DNA from: Anaerolineales bacterium UBA2232
GTDB taxonomy: Bacteria > Chloroflexota > Anaerolineae > UBA2200
Assembly (NCBI GenBank): GCA_002348045.1
Contig: DDYO01000231.1
Location: 1 to 19,638, forward strand
DNA: 19,638 nt
Reading direction: 5' to 3'
The notes beneath the pieces were generated by a model. It searched no databases. It was not told the origin of the DNA and saw only the letters and a program-made list of their open reading frames with translations. Made by a program: the position numbers and the translations under genes. Positions 5,942 to 14,740 of the stretch are shown piece by piece; within the stretch, counting starts at the first letter, position 1; each line of letters begins with the position of its first letter.

Positions 5942-6251
5942 TTCAATCGAATATTGTCTATTCAGACTATGCCATCCTTACAGAATTCCTGTTTATCCCT
6001 GTGAAGACAGCCATTTGTACGTCAACATTCAACTCGATCATTTGTCAAACGAAACAGCCAATCAGTCCAGTTGTAGGAGTCCGATATCTAGCCTACTCTG
6101 TCCTCAAGCTATGCCATCCAATCTGACCACTGAACAACTGTTACTCCGCCGTGGACCTATTCCCACGACCCAAGATGGGGATCTTCGAGCCACGGCTTTT
6201 AACCCCGAAAATCTCAAGCCCCGATTTCAAGCTTTTTCAACTGTCTAACTT
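5942..6251. other. AT-richer non-coding stretch upstream of arr
   Basis: About 310 bases with no convincing gene on either strand. By eye it is clearly lower in GC than the surrounding genes. It contains two copies of CTATGCCATCC (5967-5977 and 6109-6119). It also has an imperfect tandem pair at 6203-6232 whose minus-strand unit starts GCTTGA and ends CGGGG. A plus-strand open frame crossing it (5820-6248) runs through arr and looks unlike a protein. This region must hold the arr promoter and the end of the rlmD-like transcript. Confidence 0.6.
5967..6119. repeat. Pair of 11-bp direct repeats (CTATGCCATCC)
   Basis: Identical 11-base copies lie at 5967-5977 and 6109-6119. Similarity extends on the left (TGTC, then CA a few bases before the core). 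The first copy is 26 bases upstream of the arr start codon. They could be binding sites or remnants of a duplication. Confidence 0.4.
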
Positions 6252-7487
6252 CTAGACTCTTGACATCAATACCACGCACTCAACATGGTAGGTCTGGGGG
6301 AACATGTCCACGGGTTGGACCCAGCGTAGGCAATACCCCGCCGCGATGATATCGCGTACGTCGCGGGCGAGTGTGGCCGGGTCACAGGAGATGTAGATGA
6401 TCTGCTGTGGCTGCTGCTGGAGGATGGCGCGGAGTGCCGTTTTCTCCACTCCCGCACGGGGTGGATCCACCACGATTTGAGCCGGTTGAACCCCCAGCGC
6501 TGGCAGCACGTCTTCCACGGTACCATGCATGAACGACACGTGGTCCAACCCGGCGCCGTTGGCCTTGGCATCCAGAATCGCTGTGCCACTGGTCTCGATG
6601 CCAATGGCGCGATCCACATCGCCAGCAGCGGCTAGCGCAAAGGTGCCGACCCCGCAGTAAGCATCCACGAGGGTCCCAGGCGGCCCGTTCCTGATTGCCT
6701 CGGTGACGATGGCAACGAGCCTCTCGGCCTGCAGGGTATTGACCTGGAAAAAGCTGGTAGCCGAGATCCGGTAGGTCCGATTCGCGAGTTTCTCGTGAAA
6801 GTGGGGTGTGCCAACCACAGTTGTTACTGAACCATCGGGCGCGACCGACACAAACGAAGCTGACGGGTCCAACCGGGCAGGGCGCGAGGCCCGTGTCCTG
6901 ACCTGCGCCACAATCATGAGCTCGCCTGTCCTGATTCCTGCCCGCAGGACCAACTGGCGCAAGCCTGCCAGCTCCATGTCCAGGGAATCCACGAGATGGG
7001 TCAGCAATGGGTCCAGGAGCAGACAATGCTTAATAGGTACTACCTCATGGCTGCCGGCAGCCATGAACCCCAGGGCGCCCTCCGGGCTGATGCCAAACTG
7101 TACATGGTTGCGGTACGCCCATGGCGTTTCCATCCCCATTGTTGGATAAACCTCGGCCGAAGAGACTCCCCCGATACGTTGGAGCTGTGCTCGAACGATG
7201 GAGCGCTTGTACTCCAATTGTGACAAATAGCTGGCGTGTTGCCAGTGACATCCACCGCACGTCCCAAAATACGGACAGGGGGGCTCCTGGCGAGAGGGCG
7301 AGGCAGAGAGAATCTCCAGGATCCTGCCGCGCGCCATGTTGCCCCGATCGTGGATCACCTGGACGCGGGCCACTTCGCCGGGGAGGGCAAAAGGCACGAA
7401 CACGGCCTTGCCTCCCGGCGCCTCTCGCCCCACCGCCTGGCCTCCGTGGGCCATGTCTGTCAGTTCGATGGTCAGTTGTCTATCCAT
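6252..7487 (-). CDS. rlmD: 23S rRNA (uracil-C5)-methyltransferase, RlmD/RumA family
   Basis: 411 residues. The family methylates C5 of specific uracils in rRNA using SAM. An N-terminal TRAM-like domain (about 1-60, with MAHGGQAVGRE) precedes the [4Fe-4S] cysteines Cys71, Cys77, Cys80 and Cys155. The RNA-binding/SAM region has SFFQVNTLQAERL (245-257), DAYCGVGTFAL (275-285), and DPPRAG (341-346). The catalytic nucleophile is Cys368 in ISCDP, and the C-terminus is VDMFPQTYHVECVVL. The frame is open to a GTG at 7535, but the ATG at 7487 begins exactly at the TRAM domain; the upstream codons lie in a hairpin. Its GGAG is only one base from the ATG, so the start is slightly uncertain. The precise target uridine (1939, 747 or another) is not certain. 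Confidence 0.92.
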   Translation of the reverse strand: MDRQLTIELTDMAHGGQAVGREAPGGKAVFVPFALPGEVARVQVIHDRGNMARGRILEILSASPSRQEPPCPYFGTCGGCHWQHASYLSQLEYKRSIVRAQLQRIGGVSSAEVYPTMGMETPWAYRNHVQFGISPEGALGFMAAGSHEVVPIKHCLLLDPLLTHLVDSLDMELAGLRQLVLRAGIRTGELMIVAQVRTRASRPARLDPSASFVSVAPDGSVTTVVGTPHFHEKLANRTYRISATSFFQVNTLQAERLVAIVTEAIRNGPPGTLVDAYCGVGTFALAAAGDVDRAIGIETSGTAILDAKANGAGLDHVSFMHGTVEDVLPALGVQPAQIVVDPPRAGVEKTALRAILQQQPQQIIYISCDPATLARDVRDIIAAGYCLRWVQPVDMFPQTYHVECVVLMSRV

Positions 7488-7499
7488 ACTCCAATTAAT

Positions 7500-7539
7500 G
7501 AGGGTGGAGCCCTGGCATGGCCAAGAAGGCTCCACCCTC
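7500..7539 (-). terminator. 12-bp hairpin between gdhA and rlmD
   Basis: GAGGGTGGAGCC (7500-7511) pairs perfectly with GGCTCCACCCTC (7528-7539) around a 16-base loop. It begins 32 bases beyond the gdhA stop. On the minus strand it is followed by the AT-rich ATTAATT, weakly terminator-like. The stem ends 12 bases before the rlmD ATG, so it could also limit read-through or translation of rlmD. Confidence 0.55.
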
Positions 7540-7571
7540 GGCAGACAGGCTGGTTTTTCTCCGGAGTGCGT

Positions 7572-8828
7572 CTAGATCCAACCGCGCATCTTCACTGCTT
7601 CGGCGACTCGGCTGACTGCCACGAGGTATGCGGCCGTGCGATGGTTGATCTTGTACGCTTTGGCCATGTCGTACATCGCCTGGAATGCAGCGGTCATCTT
7701 GCGATCTAGCTGCGAGTGGACCTCTTCAATCGACCAGTAATAGTTGTAGGCGTTCTGCACTTGCTCAAAGTACGATACCGTGACCCCGCCCGCATTGCAC
7801 AAAAAGTCGGGGAGAACGAACACTCCATTCTTGAAGAGAATGTCGTCGGCCTCAGGTGTGGTGGGACCATTCGCCAACTCGGCCAGGATCTTGGGCTTGA
7901 CCTGGTCTGCGTTGCTGGCGGTGATCTCATTCTCCAGGGCGGCCGGTAAGAGCACCGTGACATCCAAAGTGAGCAGATCTTGATTCGTGATGTTCTCGGC
8001 TCCAGGTAGTCCCACGACCGAGCCCGTCTGGCGCTTGTGCGTTCGTACGGTCTCCAGGTCGAGGCCCTTTGTGCTGACAATTCCACCCCTCGAGTCACTC
8101 ACCGCCACTACCTTGAGGCCGAGGAGCTTTTCTGCCAGCTCATGGGCGAACATGCCGGCGTTGCCATAGCCCTGGATAGCCGCAGGCTGTCCGCGCAGGT
8201 CGAGGCCAATCGCTTTGGCCGCCTCGCGAACCGCGAACATGCCCCCGCGTGCTGTGGCGTCGCCACGCCCACGCGATCCTCCCAGGCAAAGTGGCTTCCC
8301 GGTGATCACGCCCGGCACGTTGTAACCGCGCATGGCACTGTACTCGTCCATCATCCAAGCCATGATTTGCGGATCCGTGTAAACATCAGGCGCTGGCACA
8401 TCAGACTCCGGCCCCAGAACCCGTCCGACAGCACGAATATACGCCCTACTGAGGCGTTCGAGCTCGGCTTTGGACAAGCTCTTGGAATCACAGATGACTC
8501 CTCCCTTGCCTCCTCCCAGAGGAAGGTCTAACATGGCGCATTTCCATGTCATCCAGGCGGCCAGAGCGCGAACCGTGTCGATGGTCTCCTTGGGATGGAA
8601 TCGGATGCCGCCCTTGCAGGGACCGCGAGCGTCGTTGTACTGGACACGGAAACCCCTGAAAACCTGGGTGGTTCCATCATCCATGCGAACCGGCATGGAC
8701 ACGTGGAGCTCGCGCATGGGCTCGCGTAGGAAAGCGTGCATGCCGGGGTTGAGCTTCAGGACCGCGGCCGCAGCATCCAGTTGGCGCTGAGCAATCTCGA
8801 AAGGGTTGTGTTCCTGCTTGGTAGTCAT
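7572..8828 (-). CDS. gdhA: Glutamate dehydrogenase (Glu/Leu/Phe/Val family)
   Basis: 418 residues, the normal length for hexameric bacterial enzymes. It interconverts glutamate with 2-oxoglutarate and ammonia using NAD(P)[14 protein letters not shown] (about 67-79) and the active-site block LPLGGGKGG (102-110, with the catalytic lysine) are intact. [15 protein letters not shown] (about 213-227) is the nucleotide-binding turn. The Rossmann turn and the following ISDS-like segment do not let me separate NAD from NADP use. The ATG at 8828 is eight bases after AAAGGAG. It has its own promoter overlapping the gatB stop and a structured leader, so it is likely expressed separately from gatB. A hairpin follows the gene. 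Confidence 0.95.
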   Translation of the reverse strand: MTTKQEHNPFEIAQRQLDAAAAVLKLNPGMHAFLREPMRELHVSMPVRMDDGTTQVFRGFRVQYNDARGPCKGGIRFHPKETIDTVRALAAWMTWKCAMLDLPLGGGKGGVICDSKSLSKAELERLSRAYIRAVGRVLGPESDVPAPDVYTDPQIMAWMMDEYSAMRGYNVPGVITGKPLCLGGSRGRGDATARGGMFAVREAAKAIGLDLRGQPAAIQGYGNAGMFAHELAEKLLGLKVVAVSDSRGGIVSTKGLDLETVRTHKRQTGSVVGLPGAENITNQDLLTLDVTVLLPAALENEITASNADQVKPKILAELANGPTTPEADDILFKNGVFVLPDFLCNAGGVTVSYFEQVQNAYNYYWSIEEVHSQLDRKMTAAFQAMYDMAKAYKINHRTAAYLVAVSRVAEAVKMRGWI

Positions 8829-8877
8829 ACCGTATTCTCCTTTGAATCGGGTTGTCCATGGCTATGGTTCAGGTGTG

Positions 8878-8935
8878 GCAGTGCCAGGTTCACTGCGACC
8901 CTGTGATGACATCTCCAACGGTAGATGCCCATCAC
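8878..8935 (-). promoter_or_regulatory. Structured 5' leader of gdhA with two hairpins
   Basis: Within the roughly 110-base leader two inverted repeats are visible. One is GTGATG/CATCAC with an inner CATCT/AGATG (8903-8935, one bulge). The other is GCAGTG/CACTGC (8878-8896). They might only be stable RNA structure or might regulate gdhA. No known riboswitch class is recognised. Confidence 0.3.
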
Positions 8936-8945
8936 ACCTACGGTG

Positions 8946-8974
8946 ATTGTACGACCTATGCCGACGGCGCACAA
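8946..8974 (-). promoter_or_regulatory. Sigma-70-type promoter for gdhA
   Basis: On the minus strand TTGTGC (8969-8974) and TACAAT (8946-8951) are 17 bases apart. The -10 box matches the consensus at five of six positions. The box begins right after the gatB stop codon and would start transcription near 8939. Confidence 0.55.
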
Positions 8975-8975
8975 A

Positions 8976-10415
8976 TCAGCCCAATAATCTGCGCCTGAGC
9001 AGCTCTGTGACCTGATTGGGATCTGCTGTACCTCGAGAGGCCCTCATAACCTGGCCGACCAGAAACCTCAAGACCGTTTCTTTGCCGGCGCGAAACTGGG
9101 CGACGGCATCCGGATTCGCGGCAATGACGTGGTCAACCAGTACGGACACGGCAGCCTGATCGGCGACTTGAGCGAGGCCCTCGCGGTCCACGACCGCTCT
9201 GGCCGTCTGACCGCTCTCGAACATCAGGGGAAGGGCGCGTTTTGCCGCGGTCTGAGTGATCTGGTTGCGGACGAGGAGTTGCAGCAGCTCCACAAGATGG
9301 CGTGGCGAAACCTTGATGTCAGTGATCTGTTGTCCTTCCTGGTTCATCAGGCGGAACAGCTCACCGAGGATCCAATTGGCGATGATCTTGGGGTCGAGGC
9401 CAAAGGGTGCCGCGAGGTCAGCGCAGTGGTCAAAATAGTCGGCAACGGAGCGGGTATCTGTCAGCAGCGCGGCATCGTAAGAGGTGAGCCTGTACTGGGA
9501 CTGGAACCGTGCCATTCGAGCTGCGGGCAGTTCGGGCATAGAGGCTCGGAGAGAAGAGATGGTCTCGGTGGGGACGGCGAGAGGGGGCAAGTCCGGCTCA
9601 GGGAAGTAGCGATAGTCGTCAGAGAGCTCTTTGGTGCGCATCAGGTAGGTGGTGTTCGTGGCTTCGTCCCAGCCTCTTGTCTCGCGGAGGACCGGGGCGC
9701 CGTCTGCAAGCAGCTGTCGTTGCCGGCTGATCTCGTACTCCAGCGACCGCAGAACCGATCGGAAGCTGTTGAGGTTCTTGATCTCCACGCGGTTGCCCAA
9801 CGTCTTGGAGCCGGTTGGATGCAGCGAGATGTTGGCCTCGAAGCGCATGGCGCCTTCTTCCATGTTACCGGAGCTTACCCCGAGGTAGCGCAAGACACGA
9901 TGCAGCTGCACGATGTACTCGCGAACTTCGGCGATGCTCACGAAATCGGGCTCGGTGACGATCTCGATGAGGGGAACACCGGAGCGGTTGTAGTCAACCA
10001 GACTCCTCCCCTGGGAATGCATCAGCTTGCCGGTATCCTCCTCCTGGTGCACCCGAGCGATGCGAATTCGTTTGACTTGCCCCTCACTCTCAATGTCCAT
10101 CCAGCCACCGGGGCACAGGGGCAGATCATATTGGGAGATCTGATAGCCCTTGGGCAGGTCCGGGTAACCATAGTTCTTGCGATCGAACTTGGAAAACGCC
10201 GCAACCTGGCAGTTCAGGGCCAGACCAGTCATGACGGCAAACTCGATAGCTCTTTGGTTGATGACCGGCAACGCGCCAGGCATTCCGAGGCAAACCGGAC
10301 ACACATGGCTGTTGGGAGGCGCCGTCGCATAGTCGGCGCTGCACCAGCAGAACATCTTGGAGCGCGTCAACAACTGCGCGTGGGTCTCAACTCCGATTGT
10401 CGGTTCGTACTCCAT
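8976..10415 (-). CDS. gatB: Asp-tRNA(Asn)/Glu-tRNA(Gln) amidotransferase subunit B
   Basis: 479 residues, full length. GatB binds the mischarged tRNA and phosphorylates the acyl group; with GatA and GatC it makes Gln-tRNA(Gln) and Asn-tRNA(Asn). The N-terminal TIGVETHAQLLTRSKMFC, the zinc-type cysteines (CWC near 22-24 and CPVCLG near 38-43), KFDRKNYGYPDLPKGYQISQ, VHQEEDTGK and VDYNRSGVPLIEIV are all in the family order. A helical tRNA-binding tail follows (about 290-479). The frame opens at a GTG at 10427, but the ATG at 10415 is five bases after GGAGG and begins EYEPTIG, so it is preferred. It is separated from gatC-gatA by ald and the nucleotidyltransferase gene. No close tRNA synthetase is visible. 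Confidence 0.96.
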   Translation of the reverse strand: MEYEPTIGVETHAQLLTRSKMFCWCSADYATAPPNSHVCPVCLGMPGALPVINQRAIEFAVMTGLALNCQVAAFSKFDRKNYGYPDLPKGYQISQYDLPLCPGGWMDIESEGQVKRIRIARVHQEEDTGKLMHSQGRSLVDYNRSGVPLIEIVTEPDFVSIAEVREYIVQLHRVLRYLGVSSGNMEEGAMRFEANISLHPTGSKTLGNRVEIKNLNSFRSVLRSLEYEISRQRQLLADGAPVLRETRGWDEATNTTYLMRTKELSDDYRYFPEPDLPPLAVPTETISSLRASMPELPAARMARFQSQYRLTSYDAALLTDTRSVADYFDHCADLAAPFGLDPKIIANWILGELFRLMNQEGQQITDIKVSPRHLVELLQLLVRNQITQTAAKRALPLMFESGQTARAVVDREGLAQVADQAAVSVLVDHVIAANPDAVAQFRAGKETVLRFLVGQVMRASRGTADPNQVTELLRRRLLG

Positions 10416-10592
10416 CCAGCCCTCCACGGCTGCTGACTCGTGATCGTTTGCTGTGCGCCCCCAATAGCGGCGGCCGACGCAGCCTTCCTATCCAATGATG
10501 CGCCATACAAGCACACGCAAGCGAACATGGCCCGCGGCTGACCAGCGGCTCTCCGCGTCTCTGCATACACAACAGTGACTCCCGGCGTCGGC

Positions 10593-11705
10593 TTACAGCA
10601 GGTCCATCAGAGGACGATGGGGCAAACCAAAAGCCTCAGCCACAGCCGGGTAGGTGACATGCCCTTCAAAGGTATTGACTCCCTTGGCCAGGGCGGGGTC
10701 GGACCTGACTGCTTTGGCCAACCCGAGCCCTGCTAATTTCAGGGCATAGGGGAGAGTGACGTTGGAAAGCCCATAAGTCGACGTGCGGGGCACGGCGCCA
10801 GGAATGTTGGGTACGCAATAATGCACCACGCCGTCCACGAGGTACGTTGGTTGACTGTGGGATGTCGGCCGGGTGGTTTCTGCGCACCCGCCCTGGTCCA
10901 CGGCGACGTCGACGATCACGCTGCCGGGCTTCATCTCGCTAACCATCTGCCGAGTAACCAACTTGGGCGCCTTGGCGCCCTTAACCAGTACGGCGCCAAT
11001 CACCACATCAGCCCTTCGGAGCGCCTCAGTCAGGCTGTAGGGACTGGAGACCAGGGTATTCAGTCGACCATGCAAGACCTCTGACAAGTACCTGAGCCTA
11101 TCCGGATTGATGTCCAGAATCAGCACATTGGCGCCCATGCCCAGGGCCACCATGGCAGCGTTGGTACCCACTGTGCCTCCGCCGACAATCACCACATCAG
11201 AGGGGAGGACTCCTGGTATGCCGCCCAGCAGCTTTCCCCGACCGCCGTGCGGCTTTTCCAGGCAGTTGGCGGCGACCTGTATCGCCATCTTGCCAGCTAC
11301 CTCGCTCATCGGTGTGAGCAGCGGCAAAGAGCCATCCACCAACTCGACGGTCTCGTAGGCAATCCCCGTGACTTGATGCGCCAAGAGCTGGCGGGTGACC
11401 TCTTCGTTCGCGGCAAGGTGCAGATAAGTGTACAGCAAGAGGCCCTTCCGCAAGAGGGGGTACTCCTGCGGCAAAGGTTCCTTTACCTTCATGATCATGT
11501 CGGCTTCAGCCCAGACCACCGTGGGATCAGCGATGATCTGTGCTCCGGCATCGGCATAGGCATCATCGGAGAAACCGCTGCCCTGGCCTGCGCCAGCCTC
11601 AACCAAAACCTGATGGCGGTGTTCCACCAGTTGGTGGACGCCGCCTGGAGTTGCCGAAACGCGGTATTCGTTGTCCTTGATCTCCTTGGGTATTCCGATG
11701 ATCAT
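10593..11705 (-). CDS. ald: Alanine dehydrogenase
   Basis: 370 residues, full length. The enzyme interconverts L-alanine with pyruvate and ammonia using NAD. It starts MIIGIPKEIKDNEYRV, the family signature. The substrate lysine Lys75 (KVKEPL), catalytic His96 (YLHLA) and Asp270 (VAVDQGG) are present. The Rossmann motif is VGGGTVGTNAA (174-184) followed by the acidic strand end ILDINPDR. The start at 11705 has an ACGGAGG roughly 10 bases upstream, a little far. A structured 5' leader precedes it (11752-11799). With glutamate dehydrogenase in the next unit it makes the window rich in ammonia-linked amino-acid enzymes. It lies between gatB (downstream, about 177 bases) and the nucleotidyltransferase (upstream, 195 bases). 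Confidence 0.97.
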   Translation of the reverse strand: MIIGIPKEIKDNEYRVSATPGGVHQLVEHRHQVLVEAGAGQGSGFSDDAYADAGAQIIADPTVVWAEADMIMKVKEPLPQEYPLLRKGLLLYTYLHLAANEEVTRQLLAHQVTGIAYETVELVDGSLPLLTPMSEVAGKMAIQVAANCLEKPHGGRGKLLGGIPGVLPSDVVIVGGGTVGTNAAMVALGMGANVLILDINPDRLRYLSEVLHGRLNTLVSSPYSLTEALRRADVVIGAVLVKGAKAPKLVTRQMVSEMKPGSVIVDVAVDQGGCAETTRPTSHSQPTYLVDGVVHYCVPNIPGAVPRTSTYGLSNVTLPYALKLAGLGLAKAVRSDPALAKGVNTFEGHVTYPAVAEAFGLPHRPLMDLL

Positions 11706-11751
11706 CGTCGACCGTCCTCCGTTTGCATTAGTGATGTGGCACCAGAAAGAT

Positions 11752-11799
11752 CGCCGCTTGGTTCAGGGGAGCGGGTTCGTCTCCCGCAAGCAATCGGCG
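11752..11799 (-). ncRNA. Candidate structured RNA element in the ald leader
   Basis: A nested set of complementary segments: CGCCG (11752-11756) with CGGCG (11795-11799), CTTG (11757-11760) with CAAG (11787-11790), and CGGG (11772-11775) with CCCG (11783-11786) closing a seven-base loop. On the minus strand the last outer segment is followed by ATCTTTCT, so it may end as a terminator. It lies about 47 bases upstream of the ald start. It may be a cis-regulatory RNA; I cannot match it to glycine, TPP or other aptamers by eye, and a tRNA is excluded because no acceptor stem fits. Confidence 0.3.
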
Positions 11800-11838
11800 T
11801 CGAAAACACGGGCGTCCTTGTCTAGAACCGAGCTCTTA

Positions 11839-11854
11839 CCCTGGTCACCCAGGG
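11839..11854 (-). terminator. Short GC hairpin after the nucleotidyltransferase gene
   Basis: CCCTGG (11839-11844) pairs with CCAGGG (11849-11854) around a four-base loop, about 45 bases after the nucleotidyltransferase stop. No T-tract follows, so it is only a weak terminator candidate. Confidence 0.3.
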
Positions 11855-11900
11855 ACCACGCACGGCAGCGCAGTCACCACAGACCCGCGCCGGCGAGTGA

Positions 11901-12893
11901 CTAGACATAGTCGTTGCCGGCAAGGTCCACCTGGGATGAATCGCCTACGTTCAACCGCTGCGAGACTCCACTCACCGATGCGTCTTTGCCTATGATCGAG
12001 TGAATGAGGTTAGCATTCTCGATGTGAGCATTCTCGTTGATGATAGAGTCCGCGATGGTTGAGCGCAGGATGGCCGCGCCTGCGGCAACGCTGACGTGGG
12101 GTCCCACCACTGAATCAGAGATCTTGGCCGTCTTGTCAATGTACACAGGGGGCAGCAGGACCGAATTCTCCACCGGAACTTCTTGAGCCCCTCCGTGTTC
12201 CAGCAGGTAGCGGTTCGTATGGAGCACGGTTTCTGGTTTCCCGCAGTCTTCCCACACATCCACGGTCCGTGCCACCAGATGACAACCACGGTCTATCATG
12301 AGCTGCAGTGCGTCTGCTAAAAAGTACTCACCCTGGGTTTTGATGTCCTTGGCAATCAGCTCCTCGATGCACTGGATGAGCAGGCGCGAGTCCCTGATGT
12401 AGTAGAGCCCGATCACGGCCAGATTGGACACGGAAGTCGTGGGCTTTTCCACCAGGCGAGTGATGCGGCCATTCTCTGTGATGACGACGCCAAAGCGGCG
12501 CGGATCCTCAACCTCTTTCACATAAATAACGCCGTCGCTGGGCTCACGTGCAAGTACGCTCAGATCCGTCTCAAAAATCGTGTCCACAAAGATGATCAAT
12601 ACCGGGCCGCTCAGGTACTCCTTGGCCAAATAGAGAGCATGGGCTTGGCCCTTGAGTTCCTTCTGCTCGATGTAGCGGGCACCAAAGTCATAGTTGTCGC
12701 TGACATACTGACGGATCTGTTCACCAAGGTACCCAACGATAAACAAAAGCTCCTCGGGATCCAGTCCTACGAGCTTGTCCAGAATGTGTCCCAGGACAGG
12801 CTTGCCCGCCACGGACACGAGAGGCTTGGGCTTGGTGAAGGTGTGCGGCCGCAGGCGCGTGCCAAATCCAGCCAGAGGTATGATGACTTTCAT
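11901..12893 (-). CDS. Sugar-1-phosphate nucleotidyltransferase with left-handed helix domain
   Basis: 330 residues. The nucleotidyltransferase signature [17 protein letters not shown] (residues 9-25) and the metal-binding aspartate in FVDTIFE (about 101-107) show an enzyme that joins NTP to a sugar phosphate, giving an activated sugar for cell-envelope or glycan synthesis. The C-terminal third (about 250-330) has the spaced hexapeptide pattern ([23 protein letters not shown]) of a left-handed parallel beta-helix. A GlmU-type acetyltransferase function is not shown. The start at 12893 overlaps the gatA stop in ATGA, and AAGGAG lies inside the end of gatA, so they are translationally coupled. 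Longer open frames upstream are ignored. Whether it uses dTTP or UTP, and glucose or another sugar, is uncertain. Confidence 0.9.
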   Translation of the reverse strand: MKVIIPLAGFGTRLRPHTFTKPKPLVSVAGKPVLGHILDKLVGLDPEELLFIVGYLGEQIRQYVSDNYDFGARYIEQKELKGQAHALYLAKEYLSGPVLIIFVDTIFETDLSVLAREPSDGVIYVKEVEDPRRFGVVITENGRITRLVEKPTTSVSNLAVIGLYYIRDSRLLIQCIEELIAKDIKTQGEYFLADALQLMIDRGCHLVARTVDVWEDCGKPETVLHTNRYLLEHGGAQEVPVENSVLLPPVYIDKTAKISDSVVGPHVSVAAGAAILRSTIADSIINENAHIENANLIHSIIGKDASVSGVSQRLNVGDSSQVDLAGNDYV

Positions 12894-14359
12894 GCTTGAT
12901 GCTCCTTGAGCGTTGGTTTCCGCTTGTGCCATTCGGTGGCTTGCTCGTACGCATAGGCAACGTGCAGCAGCGTTTCCTCCGCGAGCGCAGGCGCACTGAG
13001 CTGAAGACCAATGGGCAGGCTTCCGGAGAAGCCACACGGCAGTGACACTGCACAGATTCCGGCGAGGTTCTGGGACAAGGTGAAGATGTCGGATAGGTAC
13101 ATTTGCAGGGGGTCAGCCGCTTTCTCACCGATTCGGAAGGCAACGGTGGGTGTGGTTGGGCCTGCTAACACATCCACCTGCTGGAAGGCTTGGTCGAAAT
13201 CTTGCTTGATCAAGGTGCGGACCTTTTGAGCCTTGAGGTAGTATGCATCATAGTAGCCTGCGGAGAGGGCATAAGTGCCCAGCATGATGCGGCGCTTGAC
13301 CTCCGGCCCAAAGCCGCGCTCTCGGCTGCGGCGGGTAGTCTCCCAGACATCAGGGGCATCCCTTACCGACAATCCGTAGCGAATGCCATCGTAGCGGGCC
13401 AGGTTGGCCGAGGCCTCGGCCGGCGCGATGGTGTAGTACACAGGAAGGGCATACTCGGTGTGCGGCAGCGATGTCTCCACAACCTCGGCACCCAGCTCTG
13501 CCATTACCTGGATGGCTTTGTCCACAGCCTGCCTCACGTCAGGGTCAACGCCCTCTCCACAGTATTCTCGGGGTACTCCAATCCGCAGCCCGCGCAGGCC
13601 CAGGCCCAGGGATTGGGTGTAATCGGGAACCATCTCGTTCAGCGAGGTAGAGTCCTTCGGGTCGTGTCCGGCGATTGCCCCGAGCAGAAGGGCGCTGTCG
13701 CGCACATCCTTGGTGATGGGCCCGATCTGGTCCAGGGATGAGGCGAAGGCGACCAGTCCATAGCGGGAGACCCGCCCATAAGTGGGCTTGAGGCCGACGG
13801 TTCCGCACATGGCTGCCGGTTGGCGGACGCTCCCCCCTGTGTCTGAGCCCAACGCGGCCAGGGCCTCGTCGGCGCAGACGGCTGCCGCGCTGCCTCCACT
13901 GGAGCCCCCGGGCACGCGCTTCAGGTCCCAGGGGTTGTGGGTGATACAGAAAGCCGAGTTCTCCGTTGACGAGCCCATAGCGAACTCATCGGTGTTAGTC
14001 TTGCCCACAAGAACGGCGCCCGCTTCCCGCAAACGCAGGATCGCCGTAGCGTCATAGGGGGGCACGAAGGACTCGAGCATACGTGAGCCGCAGGTTGTTG
14101 GGACTCCCGCCACGCAGATGACGTCCTTGATTGCCAGGGGTATGCCCAGTAGCGGATCGTCCGCTCCAGCCATGCGCCGTTCGTCAGCGGCACTGGCCTG
14201 CGCCAGGGCGACCTCGGGTTGGAGGGTGAGGTATGCCTTGACCTGATTGTCCACAGCTACGATACGATCCAGGACGGCCTGCGTGAGCTCAACGGAAGAG
14301 ATCTGCCGAGCGCGCAGCAAGTCCAAGGCACCGTGAATGGTCAACTCGCAGAGATTCAT
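12890..14359 (-). CDS. gatA: Asp-tRNA(Asn)/Glu-tRNA(Gln) amidotransferase subunit A
   Basis: 489 residues, full length. GatA frees ammonia from glutamine and passes it to GatB for the transamidation reaction. The amidase-signature triad is visible: Lys78 (AIKDV), Ser153 ([10 protein letters not shown]) and the nucleophile Ser177 ([12 protein letters not shown]). The long glycine/serine-rich amidase-signature stretch occupies about 150-200. The frame runs upstream to 14521, but the ATG at 14359 lies six bases after AGGAG and begins with the family N-terminus. It starts 67 bases after the gatC stop and ends in the ATGA overlap with the nucleotidyltransferase gene. gatB is elsewhere in the window. 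Confidence 0.97.
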   Translation of the reverse strand: MNLCELTIHGALDLLRARQISSVELTQAVLDRIVAVDNQVKAYLTLQPEVALAQASAADERRMAGADDPLLGIPLAIKDVICVAGVPTTCGSRMLESFVPPYDATAILRLREAGAVLVGKTNTDEFAMGSSTENSAFCITHNPWDLKRVPGGSSGGSAAAVCADEALAALGSDTGGSVRQPAAMCGTVGLKPTYGRVSRYGLVAFASSLDQIGPITKDVRDSALLLGAIAGHDPKDSTSLNEMVPDYTQSLGLGLRGLRIGVPREYCGEGVDPDVRQAVDKAIQVMAELGAEVVETSLPHTEYALPVYYTIAPAEASANLARYDGIRYGLSVRDAPDVWETTRRSRERGFGPEVKRRIMLGTYALSAGYYDAYYLKAQKVRTLIKQDFDQAFQQVDVLAGPTTPTVAFRIGEKAADPLQMYLSDIFTLSQNLAGICAVSLPCGFSGSLPIGLQLSAPALAEETLLHVAYAYEQATEWHKRKPTLKEHQA

Positions 14360-14426
14360 GCCTGGCTCCTGACGTGCATGAGGCAGGCAGCGAGGCGCGT
14401 CCCCGTAACAGGGCTGGGACCTTGGC

Positions 14427-14714
14427 TCATTCCAAGATGGCCTTGACAGAGAAGTGTTCCTGGTCAACACAGGGAGCGTTGGCGAGGGCTTCGTCCTGTG
14501 ACATCGAGGGTTCAACCTCATCAGCCCTCATGACATTGCAGATGGGAAGCACCGATGCGGTGGGCGGGATCGCCCCGGTATCCAGTGTATCCAGAATGGC
14601 CGCATACTCCAGGATGGCCGAGAGCTCTTTCCGCAAGCTCTCGATCTCTGTTGAAGTCAGCTCTAGCCTGGCGAGCTCCGCGACGTGCTTTACTTCCTGC
14701 GTGGTCAGTGCCAT
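14427..14714 (-). CDS. gatC: Asp-tRNA(Asn)/Glu-tRNA(Gln) amidotransferase subunit C
   Basis: 95 residues, normal for GatC, the small adaptor that braces GatA against GatB. It begins [21 protein letters not shown], the conserved N-terminal helix, and ends with the acidic [19 protein letters not shown] tail. The ATG at 14714 follows a GGGGA about 10 bases upstream, weaker than usual; a closer out-of-frame ATG is not used. It begins 26 bases after the zinc-ribbon gene's stop. An open frame extends up to 14807, but its added residues do not resemble GatC. Confidence 0.93.
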   Translation of the reverse strand: MALTTQEVKHVAELARLELTSTEIESLRKELSAILEYAAILDTLDTGAIPPTASVLPICNVMRADEVEPSMSQDEALANAPCVDQEHFSVKAILE

Positions 14715-14740
14715 TGAATCATGTCCCCTACAAGTCAGTG

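Noticed and set aside
5820..6248. 142-codon plus-strand frame across arr and its upstream gap
   Set aside because: Half is antisense to arr; the rest has no domain, no ribosome site and non-protein-like composition.
9129..10436. 435-codon open frame on the plus strand opposite gatB
   Set aside because: It is the antisense shadow of gatB, has no family motifs or ribosome site, and arises from the GC-rich codon bias.
11740..11800. Possible tRNA T-arm (GCGGG-TTCGTCT-CCCGC) near 11771-11787
   Set aside because: The loop resembles TTCRANY, but position 58 is wrong, no acceptor or anticodon stem fits on either strand, and the neighbouring pairs are better explained as a leader structure.
11901..13037. 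Longer start for the nucleotidyltransferase (to 13037) and GlmU bifunctionality
   Set aside because: The extra residues lie antiparallel to the gatA sense codons and the ATG at 12893 fits a coupled start; no acetyltransferase active-site motif could be confirmed.
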